A DNA stretch of 46,490 bases, taken from Vicinamibacteria bacterium. Its GTDB lineage: Bacteria; Acidobacteriota; Vicinamibacteria; Vicinamibacterales; UBA2999. Below are positions 16,000 to 23,002 of this stretch, in pieces. The stretch spans positions 1-46,490 of the forward strand of contig JAICQE010000010.1 in the NCBI GenBank assembly GCA_025938035.1. The letters run 5' to 3'. Position 1 is the stretch's first letter, and each line of letters begins with the position of its first letter. The notes beneath the pieces were generated by a model that was not told the origin of the DNA, ran no database searches, and worked only from the letters and a program-made list of their open reading frames with translations. The translations under genes were made by a program, and so were the position numbers.

Positions 16000-16679
16000 C
16001 GCAGCGCCTCCGCGGGAGTCGGAAGGACCTGACGCCCGTCGCGCAGCACCAGCCGCGTGTCGGCCAGCGACGACAGTTCGGCGTCGTGCGTCACCAGGAC
16101 CAGCGTCGTATTGCGCGCGCGATGCACGCGCATCAGCAGCTCCATGATGTGACGTCCCGTCGTCGAATCGAGGTTGCCCGTCGGCTCGTCGGCCAGCACG
16201 ATCGGCGGATCGTTCGCCAGCGCGCGGCCGATGGCGATTCGCTGCTGTTCGCCGCCGGACAATTGCGACGGATAGTGGTGGGCGCGATCCGTCAGGCCGA
16301 CCTCGTGCAGCAGCTCGCGAGCGCGCTCGTTCCCGTTGCGCCGGCCGGCGATCTCCATCGGGATCAAGATGTTTTCGAACGCCGTGAGCGACGGCACCAG
16401 GTGGAAGAACTGAAACACAAATCCGATCTTCTCGCCGCGCAGCCGTGCCAGCTGATCCTCGCCGAGCCGCGTGATGTCCGTGCCGTCGATGACAATCGAT
16501 CCGGATGATGGGGCGTCGAGTCCGGCGAGCAGGCCGAGCAGTGTGGACTTCCCGCTTCCGGACGGGCCGACGATGGCGACGAACTGCCCGGAGGAAATCG
16601 TGTAATCGAGCGGATGGAGGATCGTCAGCGGTTGGCCTCCGCTGTCGACCGTCTTCGACACGCCGCGCAGTTCGATCAT
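15996..16679 (-). CDS. ABC transporter ATP-binding protein (YbbA/LolD-like)
   Basis: A 227-residue ATPase that powers the FtsX-type permease next door. It has Walker A (GPSGSGKST), a Q-loop ([12 protein letters not shown]), the signature [15 protein letters not shown], Walker B ([10 protein letters not shown]) and the H-loop ([11 protein letters not shown]). The ATG at 16679 starts [15 protein letters not shown], the normal family N-terminus, and overlaps the lipase stop. An upstream in-frame start exists but would run back through the lipase 3' end, so it is rejected. ATGA overlaps on both sides make a three-gene coupled unit: lipase, ATPase, permease. Confidence 0.94.
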   Translation of the reverse strand: MIELRGVSKTVDSGGQPLTILHPLDYTISSGQFVAIVGPSGSGKSTLLGLLAGLDAPSSGSIVIDGTDITRLGEDQLARLRGEKIGFVFQFFHLVPSLTAFENILIPMEIAGRRNGNERARELLHEVGLTDRAHHYPSQLSGGEQQRIAIGRALANDPPIVLADEPTGNLDSTTGRHIMELLMRVHRARNTTLVLVTHDAELSSLADTRLVLRDGRQVLPTPAEALR

Positions 16680-17437
16680 TGGTTGGACGTCGTGCCCGCC
16701 TTCAGGCGGGCCTCCCTGCGGCGGTCTTCGTCGAGCAGCGGCTCGAGCGCTTTCCACACCGTCTGCTCGACGATGGCCGCCCCTGCGGCATTGGGATGAA
16801 TGCCATCCGCGATGTTGAGCGCCGGATTGCCGGCGACGCCCTCGAGATAGAACGGCACGAACGCCACCTGGTGTTCGCGGGCCAGATCGGCAAACGTCCG
16901 GCGGAACTGCGCCGTATACGCCGGTCCGTGATTCGGCGGCGCTTCCATCCCGGTGAGCAGGACGGTGACGCCGCGCGCCTTCGCGCGCGTGATGATGTCG
17001 GACAGATTCGCTTTCGTTGTTTCGACCGGCAGCCCGCGCAAGCCGTCGTTCGCCCCCAGCTCGATCACGAGCACGCGCACGTCACCAGTGAGCGCCCAGT
17101 CGAGCCGGCTGACGCCCCCGGCGGACGTGTCGCCCGACACTCCATGGTTGACGGCCTCGTAGTCGTATCCCTCCTCGTTCAGCCGCTTTTGGACGAGTGA
17201 TGGCACTGACTGCTCTTTCGGGAGACCGTATCCCGCCGTCAGGCTGTCGCCGAGAAACACGACGCGAGGCCTGCCGTGAGCGGGCCCAGGCGAGTCGAAC
17301 GGCCGAATAGCTGCGCGCGCCTCGTCCGCAGCAGGCGCGGATCGGTTTGGAGGCGGCGCCGCGTCGTCGCGCTCGGCGCGGGAACACCCCGCGACCAGCA
17401 ACGACACAACGACCAGAGAGCAGACACTCGCTTTCAT
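16676..17437 (-). CDS. tesA: GDSL lipase/thioesterase, TesA-like lipoprotein
   Basis: A 253-residue SGNH hydrolase acting on acyl esters or thioesters, such as lysophospholipids, at the envelope. A lipoprotein signal with a lipobox (LLVAGC18) is followed by a Pro/Ala-rich linker. The block I motif FLGDSLTAGYGL carries the nucleophile S65, block III reads LGANDGL, and block V DGIHPNAAG carries the Asp-His pair. It is longer than E. coli TesA (208) because of the lipoprotein linker. Its C-terminus ([11 protein letters not shown]) is encoded across a GCCCGCCTGAAGGCGGGC palindrome. The stop overlaps the ATPase start, recalling the E. coli tesA-ybbA-ybbP neighbourhood, here all in one direction. 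Confidence 0.88.
   Translation of the reverse strand: MKASVCSLVVVSLLVAGCSRAERDDAAPPPNRSAPAADEARAAIRPFDSPGPAHGRPRVVFLGDSLTAGYGLPKEQSVPSLVQKRLNEEGYDYEAVNHGVSGDTSAGGVSRLDWALTGDVRVLVIELGANDGLRGLPVETTKANLSDIITRAKARGVTVLLTGMEAPPNHGPAYTAQFRRTFADLAREHQVAFVPFYLEGVAGNPALNIADGIHPNAAGAAIVEQTVWKALEPLLDEDRRREARLKAGTTSNQ
16694..16711 (-). repeat. GCCTGAAGGC-type palindrome inside the lipase 3' end
   Basis: On the leftward strand this reads GCCCGCCTGAAGGCGGGC, a perfect 7-bp stem with TGAA loop. It differs by one base pair from the palindromes at 11887-11904 and 26546-26563. Here it is translated, as the last residues of the TesA-like protein. Confidence 0.7.
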
Positions 17438-17464
17438 CCGTGCGTACTTCTAATGTTAACGTGG

Positions 17465-17583
17465 GTTTCTCGCCCCGGCGTTTTGGCCACCAAGCACACG
17501 AAGCTCCAGCCCCCCAGGTGCGGGTTCTTGTGGCTAAACCTTCGTGATCTTCGTGGCTAAGGTCCTTCGGATCTTCGTCGCTA
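17465..17583. repeat. CACGAAG-type inverted repeat between the phosphatase and lipase genes
   Basis: The left arm at 17483-17503 (TTGGCCACCAAGCACACGAAG) pairs imperfectly, 17 of 21 positions, with the right arm at 17540-17560 (CTTCGTGATCTTCGTGGCTAA). A second right-arm copy, CTTCGGATCTTCGTCGCTAG, follows at about 17564-17583, and its last bases are the TAG stop of the PP2C gene on the other strand. This spacer (17438-17580) contains no gene and is accounted for by these arms and a GC-rich centre. Confidence 0.65.
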
Positions 17584-18291
17584 GAGTTTCCGCACGACGA
17601 CAGCAGTGATGTTATCGGTGCTCCCCGAGCTCAGCGCGTGCTCGACGAGCTCGCTGGCGATGCGCTCCACGCTTTCCGTGCGGCGCAGCAGGCCCGCAAT
17701 CGCCTCGTCGTTCACGACGCCATGAAGCCCGTCGCTGCAGAGCAGGAGTGTGTCGCCGCTCGAGAAGAGCGACGTGCCCACGCTCGGCTCCATGTCTTCG
17801 CGCAGGCCGATCACCTTGGTCAGCACGTGGCGCATCGGATGCCGCGACGCTTCCACTGACCCGATCGCATCCGCCGGCAGCACGCGCGACACCCACGAAT
17901 CGTCGTTGGTGAGCTGCTGCAGCGAACCGCCATGGAGGAGGTAAATACGGCTGTCGCCGACGCTGCCGAACACGATCGACCCATCGTTGACGAAGGCGGC
18001 GACCACCGTCGTGCCCATTCCCTCGTAGGTGGCGTTGCCGGCCGCGGCATTGAGGACCTGGTCGTTGGCGAGGCAGAGCGCCTCGGACAGCGTGGCTTCG
18101 TTCGTTTCCGGCGCTTGCGAGATGAACTCGTGGAGGGTTTTGACGGCAAGAGCCGACGCGACCTCGCCAGCATTGTGCCCGCCCATGCCGTCGGCCACCA
18201 CGAACAGGCCCCGGGCCGGGTCGATCACCATCGCGTCTTCGTTGCTTTTCCGGCGACCCTTGTGGGACACGCCATGGGACGCCAGCTGCAT
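17581..18291 (-). CDS. PP2C-type serine/threonine phosphatase
   Basis: A 236-residue metal-dependent protein phosphatase (PPM family) reversing Ser/Thr phosphorylation in the cytoplasm. It has the family motifs in order: SNEDAM near residue 18, FVVADGMGGHNAGEVAS near 30, GSVGDSRIYLLHGGSL near 125, LLCSDGLHGVV near 185 and STDNITAVVV at the C-terminus. All metal-binding aspartates are present. The ATG at 18291 is preferred because the protein then begins MQLASHGVSHKGRRKSNED, as in the family. Open sequence further upstream runs back over the divergent gene. It is divergent from the TPR sigma-54 activator by 54 bp, and a kinase of the matching type lies at 34030. Confidence 0.93.
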   Translation of the reverse strand: MQLASHGVSHKGRRKSNEDAMVIDPARGLFVVADGMGGHNAGEVASALAVKTLHEFISQAPETNEATLSEALCLANDQVLNAAAGNATYEGMGTTVVAAFVNDGSIVFGSVGDSRIYLLHGGSLQQLTNDDSWVSRVLPADAIGSVEASRHPMRHVLTKVIGLREDMEPSVGTSLFSSGDTLLLCSDGLHGVVNDEAIAGLLRRTESVERIASELVEHALSSGSTDNITAVVVRKL

Positions 18292-18299
18292 CGGCTCCG

Positions 18300-18305
18300 G
18301 ATTAT
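18300..18305 (-). promoter_or_regulatory. -10 box for the PP2C gene
   Basis: On the leftward strand TATAAT lies 9 nt before the ATG at 18291, so the mRNA would start within two or three bases of the start codon. A clear -35 element is not visible. The box shares a 54-bp spacer with the divergent promoter at 18334. Confidence 0.5.
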
Positions 18306-18333
18306 AGCTGCTCCCGCCCAGTTGGATACTTTG

Positions 18334-18339
18334 TATACT
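18334..18339 (+). promoter_or_regulatory. -10 box for the TPR sigma-54 activator gene
   Basis: TATACT ends 6 nt before the GTG start at 18346, which would give a leaderless mRNA. No good -35 hexamer is visible at the usual distance. Confidence 0.45.
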
Positions 18340-18345
18340 CCTGCC

Positions 18346-21294
18346 GTGGCTACCCAGGCAGCTCCGGCCGCGCTCACCCGGGCCAGTGCCTCGCTCGAGC
18401 GCGGGCGCGGCGCCGAGGCAGCGCAGGTGCTCGCACCGCTGCTGCGGTCCGGTACGTTCAGTCGCCATGATGAACTGACCGCCCGTGCCGCGCTGGCCGA
18501 GGCGTATCTGCTGCAGGACGACCTCACGCAGGCCGCCGCCACACTCGGACGCACGCCTGACACGCTGCGCGAGAAGCTCTCGGACGGTCAGCTGTCCACG
18601 TTGTGGCGGCTGCACGGCCGGCTCACGTTCGCACGCGGTGATCAATCGCGCGCCATCGCGCATCATTCGCGCGCGCTCAAGCATGCGGAGCTCGCGCACG
18701 ACTCACGCGCCATCGGGCTTGCGCATTACGAGCTCGCCCTCGCCTATCGCGGCGTCGGCGATTCCGGCATCGTCCGCGAACACCTGACCGAAGCGGCGTC
18801 GGCGCTGCACGCCGCCGGCGATCGCCGTCACCTCGCCCTGGTCCACTCGCTCTCTGCGGTACTGCTCGCCCAGTCGGGACGCTCCGACGAAGCCACCGCC
18901 GCGCTGCGTCAGGGCGAACGTCTGGCGATGGCTATTTCCGCAGACGATGTGCTCGCGGGCATCGTGCACAACCAGGCGAACGTCGCCTTGATGCGCCACC
19001 GGCATGACGACGCGCTCGCGCTCGCGGAACGCAGCGTCAGTCTTCATCAGTCACTCGGATCCGGGCACGGGCTGGCGGTCGCGCTTGCCACGCTCGGCCA
19101 GATCTACGTGCAGCTGGGCGATCTGGAACGTGCCGAGCAGATCCTGAATCGCACGCTGGAGGTGCGCAGCGCCGTTCAGTTCCATGAGACGACCGGTGCG
19201 GTGTTCGACACGCTCGCGCAGATTCATCTCATGCGCGGCTCGTACGAGCGCGCGGGCGAATATCTGTGCCTGGCCAGCGACGCCTACGCGACCTATGGCT
19301 CGCACACGCTGCGCTGGTACGAGTGGTCGCTGAAAGTGCTGGGCGTCAAGCTCGCGATCCGCCGCGGCGCGCACGACGAGGCGCTCGCGATGGCGAACGA
19401 GCTGACGCAGGCGGCCGGCGTACCACCCTCTGAAGCGATTCAGGCAGATCTCGCCGCCAGCGAGGCGCTGCTTGCTGCCGGACGGCTGCAGGAGGCCGAG
19501 CAGCGGCTGCGAGCGTGCGAGGATCGGCTCGACCCGCGCGGCACGCCGGGCACGTGGGGCGAGTTCCTGCGCATTCGCGGGCTGATCAACGAACAGACGT
19601 CGCGGCCCTCCGCGGCGTATCACGACTTCGCGCAGAGCGCGAACGTCTTCGACCTGCTGGGCGAGCGCTATCAGGCGGCGCTCAGTCATCTGTCGATGGG
19701 GCGCCTGTCGGCGGAAGCCGGCTCGACCGCCGCGGCGGAGCGCTATCTGACTCTGGCCGAGGCCGTGTTCAAGTCGCTCGGCGCACAGCGCGACCTCGAC
19801 GAAGCCGCCGCCGCGCGCGAGCTCCTGTCGCGCGGCGTCTCCGCGGATCGGGCGGCCACGGCCGCCGACGTCGACGAAGCGATCGTGCGTCGTCTGGTGG
19901 ACGCCGCAATCTTCCCTGAGCTCCTCGCACGCGAAACGGCCACCGCGCTGATGGAAACCCTTGGCGCGGGCCGCGTCGCCGTCTTCGTCGCCCCGCCGTC
20001 GGGCGACCTGCGGGTGCTGGCATCGACCGGAGCCGACGCGGATGAAGCGCGGGACATCGCGCGTGCGGCCAGTCAAGGCGCGCGCGAGCATCGCGGCAGT
20101 CCGCTGCTGCTCGAGTCGCTTGGCCGCGATCACGACGGCCCGCGATTCTGTGCGCTGGTTGCCGGTGGGCCGCATGGGGAGGCAGATCGCCGCCGCCTGC
20201 GCATGTTTTCCGCGGTGGCGCGCCAGGGCTTCGAGCTGTGCGGCGCGCGCGAACGGCCGCCGCAGGTCGCCGAGCAGTCAGCGGAGCGATCGCTCGAGCC
20301 CCTCCTGCCTGGATTCGTCTGCGCCAGCGCCGCGATGAACCGGCTCGCGGATCAGATTCAGCGCATGCAGGGGCACAACCTGACCGTGCTGATCACCGGC
20401 GAAAGCGGCACCGGCAAGGACCTCGTCGCGCGGGCGATTCACTACGGCTCGCCGCGCAGCACGGCGATGTACCTGCCGTACAACTGCACCACAACGACGC
20501 GCGAGCTGGCGGACAGTCAGCTGTTCGGCCATCGGCGCGGCAGCTTCACCGGAGCGGTCGCCGACCAGCAGGGCCTCATCCGGTCCGCGGCCGGCGGCAC
20601 GCTGTTCCTCGACGAAATCGGCGACCTTCCGCTCGACATCCAGCCGAAGCTCCTGCGCTTCCTCGAGCAGGGGGAAATCATGCCCGTCGGCGAGACGCGG
20701 CCGCTCGCCGTCGACGTCCGTGTGCTTGCCGCGACCAACGCCGACCTCGAACAGCGGGTCAGCGAAGGCAGGTTCCGCGAGGATCTGTATTACCGCCTGA
20801 GCGTCATCCGCCTCCACGTCCCGCCGCTCCGCGACCGGCGCGAGGAGATCCCGCACCTGAGCACGTTCTTCCTGCGCGATGCCTGCGAACGGCTCGGCAA
20901 ACCCGACGTCCATCTGAGCTCGCCGACACTCGACCTCTTCGCCCGCTATTGGTGGCCCGGCAACGTCCGTCAGCTTCGGAACGAGATTCAGCGTGCTGTG
21001 GCAATGAGCCCGCCGGGCGGTCAAATCGATCCGGAACACCTGTCGCCCGATCTGGCCGCGCCGGACCCGGGAAGCGCTGCCGGCAGTCGTGGCCCTGACA
21101 ACGGCGGCATCCCGATCAAGCCGGGAAACCTTGCAACGGTCGTCGAACGGATCGAGCGCGACCTGATTACCGCTACGCTTTCGAGCACGGCGGGGAACAT
21201 CTCCGAAACGGCCCGCGTCCTGGGGCTTACCCGACGAGGCCTCTACCTGAAGATGCGGCGGCTCGGGCTCGAGGCCACGCTGGCGGATACGTAG
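18346..21294 (+). CDS. TPR-repeat sigma-54-dependent transcriptional activator
   Basis: A 982-residue regulator. Residues about 1-510 are TPR-like helical repeats (for example LAHYELALAYRGVGD, LATLGQIYVQLGDLERAEQI), a partner- or ligand-sensing solenoid. Residues about 520-640 are a GAF-like segment. Then comes the AAA+ sigma-54 interaction domain: Walker A GESGTGKDLVARAIH near residue 686, the sigma-contact loop as GSFTGA (normally GAFTGA) near 732, Walker B GTLFLDEIGDLPLD, and the arginine-finger region [12 protein letters not shown] Fis-type helix-turn-helix (ISETARVLGLTRRGLYLKM) ends the protein. There is no phospho-receiver, so it is not a classical NtrC response regulator. The GTG at 18346 is favoured by the -10 box before it. 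It may be controlled by the divergent PP2C gene through Ser/Thr phosphorylation, which is inference. Confidence 0.9.
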   Translation: MATQAAPAALTRASASLERGRGAEAAQVLAPLLRSGTFSRHDELTARAALAEAYLLQDDLTQAAATLGRTPDTLREKLSDGQLSTLWRLHGRLTFARGDQSRAIAHHSRALKHAELAHDSRAIGLAHYELALAYRGVGDSGIVREHLTEAASALHAAGDRRHLALVHSLSAVLLAQSGRSDEATAALRQGERLAMAISADDVLAGIVHNQANVALMRHRHDDALALAERSVSLHQSLGSGHGLAVALATLGQIYVQLGDLERAEQILNRTLEVRSAVQFHETTGAVFDTLAQIHLMRGSYERAGEYLCLASDAYATYGSHTLRWYEWSLKVLGVKLAIRRGAHDEALAMANELTQAAGVPPSEAIQADLAASEALLAAGRLQEAEQRLRACEDRLDPRGTPGTWGEFLRIRGLINEQTSRPSAAYHDFAQSANVFDLLGERYQAALSHLSMGRLSAEAGSTAAAERYLTLAEAVFKSLGAQRDLDEAAAARELLSRGVSADRAATAADVDEAIVRRLVDAAIFPELLARETATALMETLGAGRVAVFVAPPSGDLRVLASTGADADEARDIARAASQGAREHRGSPLLLESLGRDHDGPRFCALVAGGPHGEADRRRLRMFSAVARQGFELCGARERPPQVAEQSAERSLEPLLPGFVCASAAMNRLADQIQRMQGHNLTVLITGESGTGKDLVARAIHYGSPRSTAMYLPYNCTTTTRELADSQLFGHRRGSFTGAVADQQGLIRSAAGGTLFLDEIGDLPLDIQPKLLRFLEQGEIMPVGETRPLAVDVRVLAATNADLEQRVSEGRFREDLYYRLSVIRLHVPPLRDRREEIPHLSTFFLRDACERLGKPDVHLSSPTLDLFARYWWPGNVRQLRNEIQRAVAMSPPGGQIDPEHLSPDLAAPDPGSAAGSRGPDNGGIPIKPGNLATVVERIERDLITATLSSTAGNISETARVLGLTRRGLYLKMRRLGLEATLADT

Positions 21295-21362
21295 TAACCA
21301 GGTATACAGCCCATGTGAATATCTAGTATCCATCCCGACCGACAACCCATCTCCGGCACTCT

Positions 21363-21390
21363 TTGACTTCTCCTTATCTATCAATACTTT
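21363..21390 (+). promoter_or_regulatory. Candidate promoter for the PilZ-like gene
   Basis: TTGACT (21363-21368), a 16-nt spacer and TACTTT (21385-21390) lie in an AT-rich stretch of a spacer otherwise free of genes. A transcript would start near 21397, which supports the GTG start at 21485 over an in-frame ATG at 21395. Confidence 0.45.
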
Positions 21391-21484
21391 AGAGATGGCG
21401 CCTATGTGGCCACGCCACGCAACTCCATGGGCCTCGACCTTGATTAAACGTTGGGCAACACAATTTTCCCGAGGGAGCTTCAAG

Positions 21485-21895
21485 GTGACTTCAACCGCCG
21501 TGATTCGAGACAAAGCGACCACCAACCGCCCGCAGCGTATTGGCAACCGCCGCGCCGTCCGCGTGCCGGGACGCCTGACGTGGCGGGACAGCAGCGGGAC
21601 ACTCCGCTTCGTGTCGGTGACGACGCGGAATGTCAGCGATGTGGATGCCTTCGTGGAGTGCGATCGGCCGGCGTCGATTCCCCTCTACCGGTTGGTTCAC
21701 TTCCAGGTTGAAGCGCACGCGCGCAACGCGAGCCTTCCCGACGCGCTGCAGCGCGGCAAGGTGCTCTCGGCGGTGTATCGCGTTGGACCCTATCAGTCGG
21801 CGACGGGAACGCCGCAGGGTTACGCGCTGCGCCTGCTGGTTGAGCCGACGCGCGCGGCGATCGACGCCCGCGAGCCGCTCGCGGTCGCTAATTAG
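21485..21895 (+). CDS. Small PilZ-like domain protein (possible c-di-GMP effector)
   Basis: A 136-residue soluble protein. Near the N-terminus it has an RRAVRVPGRLTWRD segment resembling the RxxxR part of PilZ domains. Then comes VTTRNVSDVDAFVEC, in the place of the D/NxSxxG motif; here the glycine is replaced (NVSDVDA). The remainder is beta-rich, as in PilZ folds. If it is a PilZ protein it may bind c-di-GMP weakly or not at all. The GTG at 21485 has an AGGGAG about 7 nt before it; an upstream ATG at 21395 would sit at the predicted transcript start, so it is not used here. The TAG stop forms the first heptad of the adjoining repeat array. Confidence 0.5.
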   Translation: MTSTAVIRDKATTNRPQRIGNRRAVRVPGRLTWRDSSGTLRFVSVTTRNVSDVDAFVECDRPASIPLYRLVHFQVEAHARNASLPDALQRGKVLSAVYRVGPYQSATGTPQGYALRLLVEPTRAAIDAREPLAVAN

Positions 21896-22060
21896 TCCTT
21901 CGTCCCTGGTCCTTGGTTCTTGGTCCGTCCATAGTGCTTGGGCCGTGCTCGGTCCCTGGTCCTGGGTCCACGCTGGCTAACAGACTTGGGACCGAGGACC
22001 AAGGACCAAGGACGGACCACGGACCAAGAACGGACCGAGCACGAAGCACCAAGGACTAAG
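21893..22060. repeat. Heptad-unit inverted repeat between convergent genes, locus 2
   Basis: The left arm from 21893 (TTAGTCC, TTCGTCC, CTGGTCC, TTGGTTC, TTGGTCC, with 4-nt GTCC/GTGC spacers) runs to about 21971. After a centre at about 21972-21988, the right arm has GAGGACC, AAGGACC, AAGGAC, ACGGACC and AAGGACT. The first left unit contains the TAG stop of the rightward PilZ-like gene. The last right unit, read leftward, contains the TAG stop of the MBL hydrolase gene. The array fills the whole spacer and may act as a two-way terminator. Confidence 0.85.
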
Positions 22061-22967
22061 AACTCTTCTTCCTCCAATACCTGGCCAGTCCGAGCCACAG
22101 CAGCTCGAACGGGGCGGCAACGGGATACGCTGCGATCTGCACCTCGTTCATCTGCCGCCGCATGTCCTGCCGGAGCCGATCCGCGAAGGCGCGGCTCCTC
22201 TCCTCATCCGACCCCGGTTCGTCGAGCGTGTGGCGCACCCACCGGGCCATTTCCTGCAGGTTCTGCCAGAGCGTCTCGAGGTGCGGCCGAACCGATCCTC
22301 TCGGGCCGAAATGCGTGAGAAAGATCGTGTCCGGCGACCAGGCTTCGAGCGCGTCGAGACTCGCGCGCCATTTCTCGACGTCGATGTCGGGCGGCGGCGT
22401 CGGCGGCAGGACATAGCCGCCGTCGATGCACACGCCCGCGGTGTCGCCGACGAAGGCGATCCCGCTCGACCGATCCAGATAGCTCACGTGGTGCGACGCG
22501 TGACCCGGCGTATAGGCAACCTCGAACGTCCGCCCGCCGGCGTCGACGTGTTCGCCGCCGGCCAGCGTCCTCAGGTTCTGCGTCGGCACGGGCGCAATTT
22601 CTCCCCACAGCCTGCTCATGTCGTCGCCGTACAAACGGGTGGCGCTGTCGATCAGCTTCTGCGGGTCGGCCACGTGCGGGGCTCCGCGCTCGTGCACGAA
22701 CACCGTGAGGTGCGGATGCGCGCGGACGATCGTTCCTGTCGCGCCCGCGTGATCGAGATGGATGTGCGTCAGCAGAATATGGCGGACGTCGTCCCAGCCG
22801 ATCCCCTGTTGCTGGAGACCGAGCTCGAGCGTGGCGAGGCACGTCGTCGGCCCCGGATCGACGATCGCCACACCCGCGGCGGACTGCACGATCGCGCTGG
22901 CGATCGCGTGCGGACGTCCGAGGAACTTCAGATCGATATATGACAAACCGTGCGACAAAACCGGCAT
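22056..22967 (-). CDS. MBL-fold metallo-hydrolase
   Basis: A 303-residue metallo-beta-lactamase-fold hydrolase, cytoplasmic, with no signal peptide. It has the zinc motif THIHLDHAG, an upstream [14 protein letters not shown] strand, the third His in [14 protein letters not shown], the Asp in [11 protein letters not shown] and the last His in [11 protein letters not shown]-terminal helical extension of about 80 residues ([16 protein letters not shown]...) is typical of RNase Z/SNM1-unlike 'MBL fold metallo-hydrolase' proteins. The substrate is unknown. The ATG at 22967 is chosen because a TATAAT box lies 10 nt before it; an ATG at 22997 would put that box inside the gene. It is divergent from the GAF sigma-54 activator with overlapping promoters. 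Confidence 0.88.
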   Translation of the reverse strand: MPVLSHGLSYIDLKFLGRPHAIASAIVQSAAGVAIVDPGPTTCLATLELGLQQQGIGWDDVRHILLTHIHLDHAGATGTIVRAHPHLTVFVHERGAPHVADPQKLIDSATRLYGDDMSRLWGEIAPVPTQNLRTLAGGEHVDAGGRTFEVAYTPGHASHHVSYLDRSSGIAFVGDTAGVCIDGGYVLPPTPPPDIDVEKWRASLDALEAWSPDTIFLTHFGPRGSVRPHLETLWQNLQEMARWVRHTLDEPGSDEERSRAFADRLRQDMRRQMNEVQIAAYPVAAPFELLWLGLARYWRKKSS

Positions 22968-22977
22968 TGGAGGGCCG

Positions 22978-22985
22978 ATTATACT
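22978..22985. promoter_or_regulatory. Overlapping divergent -10 boxes
   Basis: ATTATACT on the + strand holds TATACT (22980-22985) for the rightward gene at 23003. Its complement holds TATAAT (22983-22978) for the leftward gene at 22967. The two boxes share four base pairs, so polymerase could bind in only one direction at a time. Confidence 0.55.
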
Positions 22986-23002
22986 GGTGGGTCTCAATCG
23001 CC

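Noticed and set aside
14599..16032. Long rightward frame opposite the FtsX-type permease gene
   Set aside because: Low-complexity Arg/Gln/His composition and no motif; the leftward gene has good FtsX blocks and coupled neighbours.
21395..21484. N-terminal extension of the PilZ-like protein from ATG 21395
   Set aside because: That ATG lies at the predicted transcript start, lacks a ribosome site, and adds unconserved residues.
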